Part shown: one piece after another, positions 25,501 to 36,982 of the stretch
Position numbering within the stretch: position 1 is the stretch's first letter
How the letters are laid out: every line of letters starts with the position of its first letter
Source: Mytilus galloprovincialis
Taxonomy: Eukaryota > Mollusca > Bivalvia > Mytilida > Mytilidae
Length of the DNA stretch: 64,000 bases
Direction of reading: 5' to 3'
Assembly (NCBI RefSeq): GCF_965363235.1
Contig: NC_134841.1
Span: 54,457,078-54,521,077, forward strand
Program-made: the position numbers and the translations under genes
Notes under the pieces: model-generated
The model's input: only the letters and a program-made list of their open reading frames with translations
What the model was told of the DNA's origin: nothing
Databases searched by the model: none

Positions 25501-28500
25501 CAGAAACCTCTGTACCTTTGAAATTATGCATCTCATGTTTTATTTTTAAATGATTTTCAGGTTTCCCAGAGCAAAGCAAACACTTCTGTAGCGAATTTAT
25601 GTTTTTATTAGTGTTGTTAAATCATACAGCAGATCAGAGTTTGTCAAGTGGATAATGTAGAACCATAACTTGATTAAACCACTGAGTTCACAATTAGGTA
25701 AGTCAAACAGTGGTCTCAGATTTTCTCACTCATCTATATTTTGTTGGTTTGTGGTATATAAATTATTACCATATATAAGATTTTTCACGTCTTGGCTTTT
25801 TTTCACAATTTGATGGGAGGTTTAATTTTCATTGCGTACAAATTTCACTGAATGGGAAAATACATAAGGAAAAAATAACTGTATTGAATTGTTAAAGTTG
25901 TAATCAACATAAATTTACTTTAAATCAAATGAAACTTCAAATAAAAAAAAAAATTATGAATACGTTTTTAATTTAAGGAATAACTATCATATTTTTTTCT
26001 GTCTATGAAGAAATAACTTCAAAAATGTGGTGTACACTGAATAACCTGCACTCAATATCAATGCTTCTTTTTTGATTGTTTACTATAAGGTGACAATCTG
26101 TTCACTTCAGCCTCAAAACAGGACAATTAATTAGCTGCCATATTTTCAAATCATAACAGATCGTGATTTTTTTTTACGATTATACTTTATATGGATCCTT
26201 AAAAAATGATAAAATCATGCACAGAATACTAAATTTATGATAGATGAATGCATTGGTTCAAGAATTGGATAAACATTATTTTTCACCAGTCACTCGTTTC
26301 ATATGACTTTAACTAACAGTTAATCAATATCAAATAAATGAGTACCACAAATGAAAAAAAAACACTTTCAAGGAAATTAAAATTTTCACATTGGAGTATA
26401 ATAAAAGTTGATGGTTTTGAACATTAGAGACACAAGGTATACTAAAATCTGTGTAAATGTCATTTTTTTTTACATTACATGCAAAACGTTAGGGTGATGA
26501 CAATAATCAATGGAACACCATTAAAAAACATTTTTAACCAGTCAATGGTTGCTGTGTTGACATTATGAAAACAGATGTTTTTATGAAGTATATATACTCT
26601 TGTGATCTCTCAAACAACATAAAAGACACAATAATTAAAAAGATATAGGATGATGTGGTGTGAGTGCCAATGAGACAACTCTCCATCCAAATAACAATTT
26701 ATAAAAGTCAACCATTATAGGTCAATGTATGGCCTTCAACATGGAGCCTTGGCTCACACCGAACAACAAGCTATAAAGAGCCCCAAAATTACTAGTTTAA
26801 AACCATTCAAACGGGAAAACCAACGGTCTTATCTATATAAAAAAACGAGAAACAAGAAACACGTATAAATTACATAAACAAAAGACAACTACTGTACATC
26901 TGATTAAAAGTCTTTCAAACAGCCATAAATGATAGGATATGCAAGGAAATATATGTGGAGTCAAATTTTGGCGTTTCTTTATATGCCAGTAGTAAAGTGA
27001 GAGAAAAAAAATGATATACAGTATTATATACTTAGAAGAAAACACATGTAAATTGTATGTGGAATACAATCAATGGCAATTGTGCTGTATCAACAATCCA
27101 TGTGGAAGGAGATATGGTATGATTGCGAAAGAGACAGCTATCGATCAGAGTTCAAATGCAGTGGATGTAAACACTTAAAGACCACTGTGCAGCCTTCAAG
27201 TTCACAAAGTTCAACAATGCTTCCTTCTTTTGAAAAAAAAACAATTTAAAAACAAGGTAGACTGATTGAATATTTACCATTGGTTGTGAGTGTGCATAGA
27301 AAAGCACATTTTCTACCAGATTTAAAGTTTAAACGAAACTCCCGAAAAGATAATGATAAAGTATAAAAAAGGTCGAAAGTACAAAGAATCCTCAGATATT
27401 ATTTGTGGTATTTTCTGCGATGTCAAATATCAATTATTTTGTAACTTTTCTATAGGAAACACTTATAATCTTTGAAATGGGGTATGGTTAATAAACTTCA
27501 AAGTTTCATACACTTAAAAGTCTCTCTCAATTTTTAGAAAGTCTAGGAATAATTTAAAAGAATGATGGACAGAAACTAATATTTTTTTTTAATTGTCTTA
27601 TTTTATTTCCAGATTTGCCTACAGATTATATTCTTATAACTAAAGTAATGGCAGCATTAATGGGCAGGAGATTTTTGGAAAGTAACCTGATAGTAGATGT
27701 AGAAATTTATGAAGAACATGATCAAGGTATATCCCATGTTTCTTTTCATCTAAAAAAAAAATGCTTGTGACAAATTGATGTTTTAAAATTTAAAAAAAAC
27801 TGTTTTGAATATGATTGAAATATTTGCAACTTGACATTAAACAAACTATTTTCAATCAGTGATAATTATCATATTGTTTCTGTGGAAAACAATGTATAAA
27901 CTATGATAAGTTAAAATGATCTACTTTTAAATGAAAAAAACGGGGAACAATGTGTATGCTTCTATGAAACATATTGTTTCAAGAATAGACAGGTATCTCT
28001 ACAATATATCAAGCTCTTGCTTTAAGGTAACACGATACCGAATGACGTTACGCCATGAGTTATCGTTCCTGACGTTATCGAATAACGTTCACACATATAA
28101 GCCAATGCAGCGGGTTTTGTGTGGCATTTTTAACGGTAACTTTCCCTAGATGCAGAGTGCCGAGAGTTTTGATGCAATACGTAGCGGTTATTTGACATAG
28201 ATTGTTTTATCGTTTTCCGGCAATCATTCTGCTCATTCGGTTAATCTTTAAAAAGTATTACTTTACTTTTTAAATATTCTGTTTCTTTGATATTTAAGCA
28301 TCTTCACGCTTTATCTATATATGTTCTTATGCATAACAGACACAGTTTTATCACTTTATTTTTATTCTTGGTATAGATATAGGAAGATGTGGTGTGAGTG
28401 CCAATGAGACAACTCTCCATCCAAATAACAATTTATAAAAGTAAACCTTGGTTTATTTTTGCAATAAGTTCTTATTCATGATTCGCGCTGTATCCCCATG

Positions 28501-31500
28501 AAATTTTGTTTTGAAAGTAGAAATCTAATTTATAGCACAGGTATTTGGGGCATGGACCCCCCTTTTTTGGACCTCACTAAAAAAAAATTGTTTGGTGTTT
28601 TTTTTATTTATTTACAATTTTCTACAATGTATAAACATATATCAAGTCTCAAAAATCCATTGCTAGTCGATTACAATAATTTTTTTACTATCCATACGAG
28701 CCCTTCTTTTTTCACTTGGGGCTCGTATGGATAGTAAAAAATTTATTGTAATCAACTAGCAATGGATTGTTGAGACTTGATATATGTTTATACATTGTAG
28801 AAAATTGTAAATAAATAAAAAAAAAACACCAAAAATTTTTTTTTTTTTTTTAGTGAGGTCCAAAAAAGGGGGTCCATGCCCCAAATACCTGTGGTCTACT
28901 CAGGACGGACAGCAACATCGGAATGAAGCATTAGAAAGTTAACGAAGGCTGAGAAATACATGGGCACTTGATTCGGCAGAAATAAAATAACAAAATTAAG
29001 GTTCCGTTAGAGTCTGAATAAAGCCCGCCCCGAGTATCCACTTGCGTCTACAAACGCAAGTTGGTAGTTGGGGCTGGCTGTAGTCAGACCGGTTCCATGT
29101 TCCCTGATTCCGTTATAATTTTTTTCTCGAAATTTACATGCAAACGACTGACTTTTTATTATTCAAACGGCAAGAGACTGTAAAAAAGCTAGATCTTGAA
29201 ATCATTTAGATTTTATATTCGTGTTAATTTACGCTTGCATGGGTATTCGGTGTTTTTTTAGTTTTGAATTGGAAAGAATGTACATGTACAAGTTGGGAGA
29301 CAAAACGACTGAAAGAAAATTAACAAAGTTACCTTTTAGGACTCTGGGGGCCATATTGCTCGCATACTAGGCGTCGGAAAAGGTCCGAAAAGTTTCTTTC
29401 TTAAAATTAGTTTTTAGAACGAGTATACAAGTATATATATACATGTATAGCGTCAATTAAAATTTTCCCGACCATCATCGCGGATGCCCTGCCTCTATTG
29501 CAAAACCTACCTATTGTATTTATTGTTAACTTGTTCTCGTCCTGAGCATGCATGAAATATTTTCCACTGGACGTTAACCAACCAATAATCAAAGCAATCA
29601 ATCCTACAATTCACACCCGTCACTTGGAACTTTAGTTGTTAAAATTTAAATCATTGCCTCTATTTTTTTCAAAAAATTCGAAAAAGTTTAAACGCAGACC
29701 GCGAGGAAGACCAAAATTGAACAGTTACGCAAAACTAAATATCTACGTTACCGCTTGCTCATTTTGGAAGTGGGGTAACATGAGACTTTATTTGTGAAAG
29801 TACTAGTACAAATATTTTTTTTTTGTGTACATGTACATGTTATTTGTACAAAAGTTGGCTGATAGAATGATAAATGGAGATATGTGATATGCAATATATA
29901 AGATAGCAACAGCTGGGCATTTATTAACTGACATCAACACCTTGAAGACATCAAGAAAATCGTAACTAATGCTAATTGGAATAGTATCTTTACACTTCTT
30001 ATTTGTAGTTTTAGTAAAAGTTGGAAAATTTTGAGTATGTGTAGTATTATTGTCACAGTAACATTTCAGTCTCTTGGTTAATATTAGTTTAAGTCTTTTA
30101 AAACTTTTGCCCTTCTCTAGAAAATTCAAACCATTATGAAATATAAGGAGATGCGGTAAAATTTCCAATTAATCAACTTTCCACCAAAGACGAAATGACG
30201 GAAATGCTAGCCTTCTTACATTGCTACTACATTTCAGATCTCCAAATTACCATTCCATTATATGAACTGCATATTCAAAAATATGCATTGTCACCAAATT
30301 ACTTATAGAGCACGTTTCATCATATTGTTTTACATTTGTCCGTTCGACCGTTAATCCCGCACTTAGTATATATAGGGTTAATTCGGCTAATTATTTAGGA
30401 CTACAGTAGTTTTGCTTCAGCTTTAAAACTATGTACCTGGTGTTACTACTCATATTATAGGTGCGCATATCGTCTGGAGTTTCTTTTTTGTTTCATGACA
30501 GGTTGCTGGATTAGGCATTTTGATAAAATACAAAGGCACACAGAGTACAGACTCCGGCTTACATCTGATACAGGTTGAATTTCAAGCTGGAACTTTTAAA
30601 TTTCGCAGTTGTTTTACTTATATAAAGAATGCATATATGATTTCAAGATTTGTTATGTAAATAATTTTTCACAAATGACAGAATGTTGAAATTTGTGAAA
30701 TTTTGCATACAGTTTGCTAACCCGAATAATTCAGTCCCTCCCCGTAATCGATCTCTCCTACTTACTTAATGTAGTAAGCGGAATATAACGACTGAATTAA
30801 TTCGGGTTAACAGTTTGCAAGGTTTGTCCGACTTGCTGAGCAAACAAGTAACACATTTACACCACGCAGAGTACACTATACTACATGTATTGTATGTACC
30901 AAGTCAAGAATATGACAGCTGTTTATCATTCTTTTGATGTTTTTCAGCTTTTGATTTCGTCATTTGAAAAGGGATTTTTTTCGTTTTGAATTTTTCTTGG
31001 AGCTTTGTTATTCTATTTTTTGGAATGTGTATTTTATCATGATTATTATTTTTCCTCATAATTTTCACTAATAACAGAATGTTTAATCTTTTTTGACTGG
31101 TACATCAAATGTGTATTTTATAAACAACTGTTTTCAAAATTGTATTGTATCGTCCCGAACATACATGAACTATTTGCCACAGAACGTTAAACAACCATCA
31201 AACCGAGCAATTAAAAAACAGTTAAATGAATCAATTTTTTTGAAATACTATATTTATGCATCACGGGATGCAGTGATGATACCACCATTGTCTAATATGA
31301 TGGAGTTAAAAATCAGTAATGATGAATCTCACGTGAAATATTTCATTTAATTTTCACGTAAACTTAACAAAAATCTGAAGGAATTTTTTATGGTTTTAAT
31401 CAAATTTTAGAACAAAGATATTATTTAAATAATTTTATTTCAAATATTTACGTGAATTTAACGTGTACAAAATTCCGGTGATTTATGCATGAACTATTAT

Positions 31501-32918
31501 CATACGATTCACATGGAACCTGTTCACGCAAGTTTCAAGTATATGCTCGTTTGATGTGAAAATCAGACGATATTGATATTAATTCATATGAGTGACATTC
31601 CATGTGCAGGACGAAATAAAATTATATCTGATTCAGTAGAATTTTATATTGCATTACTAGGAACTTTACGACAGTCGACAGGGGAAATGAAAATAAAATA
31701 TACTCATTCAGATCCCGACACATATTTTTTTCTCCATTTCTCTGAGAAGGAATAACGTTATATTCCGTACACCATAACGTCACACGTTTTTGGTCAAATT
31801 CTAGGCATATCGATCAACTTTGAAGCCATTTATTTCAAAAACAAGGATGGTGACATATGAGTTTCTATACGTGTATGGATTCACTATGCAATCCTGGATA
31901 TTATGTTAGTTTTTTGTTTTTCTCCGTATATAAGAAAATAGCCATCCATTCGAAAATCTAAAAAGGTAAGCCGAAAAAAAGGCATTTCCCCTATATACCT
32001 AAGTAAATTTGTCGCCAAAATTGACGTTTTCTTATGAAAATTACAAAAAAACAAAAATGGTGACCCCCATTTTTTATTACATATTCCGATGTAACTCGAT
32101 TCAAAGAACACGTATGCCAAAAATTTGGGAAATCGGGAGATATGCCATTCGGTATCGTGTTACCTTAAGTTGAGATAAGAATCAGCTTATTTTATGACAT
32201 AACTAGTCATACAGTCATAAAAGTTTGTATTTACTGTAATTATAAGATATTAATTTCACGAAACATGAAAACCTACTGTAAACAACCTTTTTTTATTTTT
32301 AAATATTTAGTGAATAATCTATAGACTGAATATATTTTCATTATTGTAAACTTTTCTTAAGCAGATATGATTGCTAGAATTCTCTTTTCCAAAAAAAATA
32401 GTCATGTGCTATAGTCTTTCAGCCTTAAAGATTTCCTTTTACTATGAGAATTTTGGTCAATAGCAAACTAGAAGATTTTTTTCTTGTTACAGCATACAAT
32501 ATGTACCTACGTCTATACATGTATATTTGTAGATAATAGACTGGACCTGGGTACAAGCCTTGATACAACAAATTATCCTCAATTGAGCATCATGGAAAAT
32601 GAACAAAATAACAGAAAGGGAGATAACTCATCGACTAATAGTGATGCAACACCAAGTGATACATATCCAAAAACTCAATATCGGGTACATGGCAAAACTT
32701 TAGTGTCACCTGTGCAGCTACCAAGACAGGAAAACAGAAGCTTTAATAAACCAGTCTTTCAATTATACTGTGATACACCAATGTCTTTCAGTACTTTATT
32801 CACCGAGAGTGATGGTCCTAGTTTTGAAAATTGTGATAATCATTTTTACTACATTGCTACCATGACAACTCTCCACAATGCAGAAAACCATGAACCTCCA
32901 TCAGAGTTAGATATTTAG
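16588..32918 (+). CDS. Unrecognised seven-exon gene (5' part missing), with frame lesions
   Basis: Exons supported by splice sites and phase: A 16588-16685, B 16972-17150, C 21019-21103, D 21673-21733, E 25561-25697, F 27613-27726, G 32533-32918. All phases from C to G close perfectly and G ends in TAG. Sample peptides: A DDWKEQTSQNPSDFCHIS, B VNDVVTVLLSLKRLL, C QVFEVLKGDHGSVEYPQLL, D SNEVYDRREPSGYSY, E HFCSEFMFLLVLLNHTAD, F YILITKVMAALMGRRFLES. G is a polar, probably disordered tail ending in EPPSELDI. Lesions: TGA at 16668 (A); a one-base loss in the T run at 17137-17143 (B); a one-base gain near 25566, a compensating loss near 25655 and a TAG (E). A to F look helical and leucine-rich, perhaps an ARM/HEAT-like solenoid, but I do not recognise the family. 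It may be a recent pseudogene, or a real gene with assembly errors. Confidence 0.6.
16830..16885 (-). repeat. Family R end fragment
   Basis: TGAGTTGTTTCATAGGCAAT and CATACCATA are the reverse complement of the family R start, followed by a T-rich stretch. Confidence 0.45.
17588..19950 (+). repeat. Helitron-like array, family A, intron copy
   Basis: The 5' end AGCTCACCTGGCC TAAAA GGCCATGTGAGC folds into a near-perfect hairpin and is followed by GGCGTCCGTCGTCG. About four units of roughly 490 bp follow; the first three are almost identical, pointing to recent expansion, and the fourth and a partial fifth are diverged. The 3' end is GGCTC TTGA GAGCC then TCTTG. The array sits in the intron between exons B and C of the unrecognised gene. 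Open frames at 18721 and 19220 are repeat artefacts. Confidence 0.75.
20015..20440. other. Intron sequence without recognised features
   Basis: AT-rich sequence with no splice-supported exon. The 63-codon frame near 20095 has no recognisable content. Confidence 0.3.
20443..20870 (+). repeat. Interspersed repeat family R, longest copy
   Basis: This is the best-preserved copy. It begins GAAGATATGGTATGATTGGC and contains GGCCTTCAACAATAAGC, GCATAGTTAGCTATAAAAGG, CTCCTGACTTGGGACAGGC and GCTTAACTCATCAGATGGAC. It would serve well as the query for defining the family. Confidence 0.75.
21351..21407 (+). repeat. GTTT microsatellite
   Basis: Imperfect (TTTG/TTCG)n tract within the intron between exons C and D. 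Confidence 0.7.
21803..22346. mobile_element. 544-bp MULE-type MITE with perfect 9-bp target duplication
   Basis: Terminal inverted repeats of about 57 bp start CATCTTCGCTAGCCAA and end TTGGCTAGCGAAGATG, with only a few mismatches between arms. The direct repeat CATCAGGTC flanks both sides (21794-21802 and 22347-22355) without a mismatch. Long inverted repeats with a 9-bp duplication are typical of Mutator-like elements. There is no transposase. The insertion lies in the intron after exon D, within a locally duplicated stretch (GGCTGATTATCT is present on both sides). Confidence 0.85.
22356..23149. other. Intron sequence with unclassified repeat-like segments
   Basis: The segment from about 22450 (CTATACTATTAAACGAGAAG) has the look of a dispersed repeat, but no termini were found. 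The 75-codon minus-strand frame at 22569-22796 has no recognisable domain. Confidence 0.35.
23150..23880. repeat. Diverged direct duplication of about 300 bp
   Basis: The block 23150-23440 (AATACACTTTAAT, GTATACAGAGACGTGAAAAT, AATTCTCCAGACATAAAATC, CTTTCAACCAAGCTTAAATG) recurs at about 23580-23870 with the same order of landmarks and many substitutions. It is an old segmental duplication or two copies of one repeat. Neither copy codes. Confidence 0.6.
24072..25393 (-). mobile_element. Pearl-like non-autonomous Helitron (HINE), copy 2
   Basis: Reverse orientation of the element at 7602. The 3' end is at the left: TTAG (complement of CTAA), a CCCCGCC AACG GGCGGG hairpin, CTATAGTGATCAGTCTG and an extended (CCGT/CTGT)n microsatellite. 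Four units of 166-170 bp then start with TGTCCGCTCCATATCTAG. The interior is longer than copy 1 and its later units are decayed. The 5' end (GGGCCCACAGAGATGGCTCC ... GATATCTAG) is at the right. It lies in the intron before exon E. Confidence 0.8.
26637..26900 (+). repeat. Family R, subfamily 2 copy
   Basis: GATGATGTGGTGTGAGTGCC, GAGCCTTGGCTCACACCG and CCATTCAAACGGGAAAACC define a subfamily with a different middle part from the 20443 copy. Confidence 0.65.
27107..27240 (+). repeat. Family R fragment
   Basis: GGAGATATGGTATGATTGCG, then CACTGTGCAGCCTTCAAG: a truncated copy close to exon F. Confidence 0.55.
28536..28893. repeat. 358-bp near-perfect palindrome
   Basis: The left arm starts CACAGGTATTTGGGGCATGG and the right arm ends CCATGCCCCAAATACCTGTG. 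The arms are about 170 bp and differ mainly in the length of A/T runs. The centre is CCATACGAGCCC, a short TTCTTTTTTCAC spacer, then GGGGCTCGTATGG. It could be a foldback element; no clean target duplication was found. The open frame 28498-28734 runs through it and is spurious. Confidence 0.85.
29500..29600 (-). repeat. Common bivalve repeat fragment (CATGAAATATT... type)
   Basis: CATGCATGAAATATTTTCC, ACTGGACGTTAACCAACC and AATCAAAGCAATCAATC recur in altered form at 31130-31210. Both are pieces of one dispersed family; the strand is arbitrary. Confidence 0.5.
30718..30809. mobile_element. 92-bp micro-MITE with 9-bp target duplication
   Basis: Inverted ends TAACCCGAAT and ATTCGGGTTA continue into AATTCAGT/ACTGAATT. 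The direct repeat ACAGTTTGC flanks it exactly (30709-30717 and 30810-30818). One of the smallest possible MITEs; the duplication length suggests mobilisation by a MULE- or hAT-type transposase. Confidence 0.8.
31130..31210 (+). repeat. Common bivalve repeat fragment, second piece
   Basis: ACATACATGAACTATTTGCC and ACGTTAAACAACCATC match the 29500 fragment with scattered changes. The 85-codon frame around it is not considered a gene. Confidence 0.45.
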
Positions 32919-34075
32919 GTGGACAAATGTATCTAAAGTCATGTATCTTCCAATTATTTTCTGCATATTATTTATAGTCGTAGAAAGTTTTATTCTGGCG
33001 TCTTAGTTTCAATTTTATTTACTAATGACGATTTGTATTTGTAAATTACTGAAAGAATTAAATATATGTGATTATATGTTACCTTTGGAAACTATGACAT
33101 CTAAAGTATCTTGAAAAATTGTTTAAATTCTGTTTTTAAGATATATCAATTGCCAACAAACACCAATGGCGAAGGTCAAATGACCTTACTAGGAACTCTT
33201 CAGATTTTATCGTGAGAGTATTCGTAATCAAAGCTCTCGACAATATTTTAAGAAAACACAGGATACATTATTGTGTATATGATCTTTGTTTTTCCTGTTT
33301 CAAATTTATATTCCTCAAGGAGTCTAGATTTTTTTGTTTCTTAAATACTAATAATCAAGATTAAGAAATGAAAAGACAAAAAATTTAAAATTCAATAAAA
33401 CAGATCTATGGAAACTGTGAATGGCAAAATTTCAAACTTTGATTGTCCATTTCAACCAGCTGAAGCCGGCTCGGCAGTACGAGTAAGTTCTCTTTTGAAA
33501 ACGAAAAAAAAAACCACTAAAAGATTAAGATCTTTTAAGTTAAGTATATATTAATTTTTGGAATTTAATTTCTTTTCATATTGTTCATCAAAAATATTTC
33601 ACCGAATAAGGTCCAAAAATGAAGGTAAAGATAGAATTTTAGTGTCAGTTTAAAATTTTAGATGTTCAGGACGTATTAATGTTGAAAATATGCCGCACAC
33701 TGCTTTATTTTGACCTTTGATAAAATAGTACTACTAGAACTAGTCAAAGCTGCAAAGTCAGCTTGTGCCTTATACAAACTGTCACTTTCTTAAATTGTGG
33801 TTGAACTAATGTTTAACAATGATTAGTGCTCTTGCTCTTGTAAAAACTGTGCTTTATATGTTTATTTAAAATCATGTTCTCTTGTGACATTTAAACAAGT
33901 GTGCTTCAACTGTTGTGTAAAATAACTTATTGATTTAGTGCTTTAGTATAAACATTATAAGAAACATTCAACACAGGGACTATTGTTTGAAATTTTATAT
34001 TGTTCTGTTATTGTAACTTGTTATTACATATCTTTAAATATATATGATGAATAAAAATTTGAAAACCCCTTATCT
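32919..34075 (+). other. Presumed 3' UTR of the seven-exon gene
   Basis: After the TAG that ends exon G the sequence is AT-rich and free of recognised repeats. The clearest polyadenylation signal is AATAAA at 34050-34055, followed by a short A/T-rich region. This gives a 3' UTR of roughly 1.1 kb if used. Confidence 0.45.
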
Positions 34076-34389
34076 TCTATTATTATCAAGTAAAAATGGC
34101 AGGTGTCTGCAGGTATGGAATCAGTTCTTTTAACAAAAAAAGAAAGAAATGCAGTTTCAACACACAAAAAACATTGGGTACGCCAAAAAATGTTAATAAA
34201 AAATCCCCAGTTATGAGACCCAAACTGTTGTGGCTTGACAACTCTGTCACATGTCTGTAGAAGTGCATATACACTTTCCTTTCTGGGATGTTGGTTTTCA
34301 AGAAACTTCCTAGTAAAAGTGTCACAGTTTTAGCTGCAAAGGTCCAAGTTCCTATGGCAAATTGCATCATCTATATTTACAGAATTGCA

Positions 34390-36020
34390 ACCTATAGTTT
34401 CTAAAAAAACAGGCTTAACCAAGAAAATGAAATTTGACCAATGAACCATGAAAATGAGGTCCAGGTCAGATGAACCATGCCAGGCAGACATGTACAGCTT
34501 ACATTCCTTCTTTGCAACAAATATATCAGACCTATTGCTTGAAGTCTAAGAAAAACAGACCAAACCACAAAAACCTAACAATGAGCCATGAAAATGAGGT
34601 CAAGGTCAAATAAAACCTGTGGTACTGACATGTAGTCATCATAAAATATGTCCATACACCAAATATAGTTGACCTATTGCATATACAGTAGTAGTATAAG
34701 AAAAAAGTCAAAACTCAAAATCTTAAAGGAGTAGGTCCAAATTTATAGCAGTTTTACAAAATTATTAAAATGAAACCTGTTAGTTATTTATTGGAAAGTA
34801 GAATGCTTCTGCTACATAAATATGGGCTATTTTTGACAATTCAATGCACATTTCTTGTGTACTTGTGTATTATTGAGTCATGTTAAATTACTGAAATCTT
34901 CACAATTTTAGCATTTTAGCTGAATTTTAGACGGTTTCTGTCTTAAATGATATGGCCACATTTGTGTTCATTCTTAATCTTGAAATGTAAGTTGTATTTG
35001 ATAATAATACATAACATTTATAAAGGTTGAGGATGAACACGGATGTGTCCACTTTCATTTTTGACAAAAAACATCTGAAAAGTGATAATTTTTATAGATT
35101 TTTCATATTTCAGCTAGAATCGGAGCGTTTTTAATGATTTTAAAAATCATTTAAGATCTTTCACTTAAACTAAATGAATCAATTGAAATGGTCTCTAAGT
35201 GTTTAAAAAGTGTTCAAAATCTTTCGTCAGATGAACCTGAAATTTGAGGCCAAAATCAGCCCTTACCGGACCTACCCTTTGACCACTGAAACATGAAAAT
35301 GAGGTCAAGGTCAAATGACACCTTCCAGCCAGCTAGACATATACTCCTTCCAATCATTCCATGCACCAAATATGATAGAACTTATTCTCTATAATAATTG
35401 CATAAAGTATAAGAAAAACAGACCAAAACACAAAAATTTAACTATAACCAATGAACCAAGAAAATGAGGTCAAGTTCAGATGAGACCTGCCAGTTGGACA
35501 TGTACACCTTACAATCCATTCATACACCTAATATACTAGACCAATTGGTTATAGTATCTGAGATATGGACTTGACCACCAAAACTAAACCTTTTTTACTG
35601 ACCCATGAACTGAGGTCAGGGTCAAGTGAAAAAAGTTTGACAGGCATGATGACCTTGCTAGGTACACACATACCAAATATAGTTATCCTATATCTCATAA
35701 TAAAAGACAAACTAACAGTACAAAAAACTTAACTTTTTTTCAAGTAGTCACTGAACCATGAAAAAGAGGTCAAGGACAATGGACATGTAAAAGAGGGAAA
35801 ATTCTTAACATAAGACATCTATATACAAAGTATAAAGCATCAAGGTCTTCCACCTTCGAAAATATAAAGCTATTTTAAAATAATTTAACTAACGCTACCC
35901 AGATCACTATCACTATGTCGAGCTTTCTGCTACAGAAGTCTACAAAAACCATAAAAAAATTGACCTTAAACTGCATTCGATGATCCACAATAGTGTATAC
36001 AATTTCAAAGGATTGGGTCA
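34390..36020 (+). repeat. Tandem-repeat element with about 150-bp units (Helitron-like end)
   Basis: Repeated landmarks are CCATGAAAATGAGGTCAAGG, TGGACATGTACACCTTACA and AAGAAAAACAGACCAAA, spaced at about 150 bp. The right end, near GTCGAGCTTTCTGCTACAG, can form a small TTTCTG/CAGAAG hairpin, as in other Helitron-like bivalve repeats here. A 542-bp MITE interrupts it. The minus-strand frame 34086-34370 just before it has no support. Confidence 0.6.
34737..35278. mobile_element. 542-bp MITE with TTAA-type target
   Basis: Left end AGGAGTAGGTCC and right end GGACCTACCCT are inverted repeats. The left flank is TTAA (34733-34736) and the right flank TTGA (35279-35282), a duplication with one later change. 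The surrounding 150-bp repeat resumes on both sides, which fixes the borders. Confidence 0.65.
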
Positions 36021-36159
36021 AAAGTCAAATCACAAAAACCACAAGTGGGACTATAACTATCGCCCAGAAATATATGAAATACCATTTTCAAAGGCAAGCC
36101 ACAACTCTTGAACAATTATTGTAAAAAAATCTGACTTGACCAGTATTTTTAAGCGCCTA

Positions 36160-36465
36160 TTATAGCGTTGCTGCATTTGTTTGCACCTGTCCATAGTCAG
36201 GAACCTGATGTTCATTGTTTGTTGATGTGGTTCATAAGTGTTTCTCATTTCTCGTTTTTTTATATAAATTAGACAGTTGGTTTTCCTGTTTGAATGGTTT
36301 TACAGTATCCATCTTTGAGGCCCTTTATTGATGCTGTTGAGTGTGAGCCAAGGCTCTATGTTGAAGGCTGTACTTTGAGCTATAGTAATGGTTTACTTTT
36401 ACAAATTGTGACTTGGATGGAGCGTTGTCTCTTGGCACTCATACCACATCTTATATCTAGTTACT
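36160..36465 (-). repeat. Family R, subfamily 2 copy, reverse
   Basis: Reverse complement of the family: CTTGGCACTCATACCACATC at the right, GAGCCAAGGCTCTATGTTG in the middle. The two open frames overlapping it on either strand are artefacts. Confidence 0.65.
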
Positions 36466-36982
36466 ATAACTTCTACACCTAAAATATTTAGGCTTAAACA
36501 AATCAAACAATATAATAAACAATCTTTATTGCCATATAAACAAATGAAACATGTATGTGACAAACTAAAACAAAAAAAAAACTAACATACACTCATGCAT
36601 ATGTATATAGTATATATATATCAATTGTTGCAAGTATAAAATATAGTGACAAGTCAAAATACCAATTACAACATAATAATATAACACAAAACTTTTAACC
36701 CTGGTATATTAAGAGTCCCCTGTCCTCAGTTCCATTAACTGTTTCATAAAGGAACCTAAACTTTGTACATGTTGAAAATTTGATGGGTTAAGTATATATT
36801 GTAGCTTTTTTTATCAGTGCAACTCATAAAGTTGGGATTTTGAGAAGCATTTTCAGTGAAGTAATTATTTCTTAAACTTTTATTTATTACACAATGAAAG
36901 AAGAAGTGAAATTTATCATCAATTATCTTTAATAGGGCAAAAATAACTTTATCTAAGATTTCGTAGTACTTTTTAAGTCTAC

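Larger units (their letters stand above)
28026..32164. mobile_element. 4.1-kb TTAA-flanked DNA transposon, non-autonomous
   Basis: The ends are perfect inverted repeats: GGTAACACGATACCGAATG at the left and CATTCGGTATCGTGTTACC at the right. TTAA lies directly outside both (28022-28025 and 32165-32168). TTAA duplication is characteristic of piggyBac and Kolobok superfamilies; the GG start is more Kolobok-like. The interior has no recognisable transposase, only short frames, and holds a family R scrap (28376-28447), a 358-bp palindrome, a 92-bp MITE and two pieces of another repeat. It occupies most of the intron between exons F and G. Confidence 0.75.

Noticed and set aside
29803..30168. Minus-strand 121-codon frame inside the TTAA element
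   Set aside because: No motif, no splice support, and biased AT-rich composition; its start overlaps a scrap that resembles family R.
34086..34370. Minus-strand 94-codon hydrophobic frame
   Set aside because: No recognisable family, no flanking exon signals, and it lies next to a tandem-repeat element and the presumed 3' UTR end.
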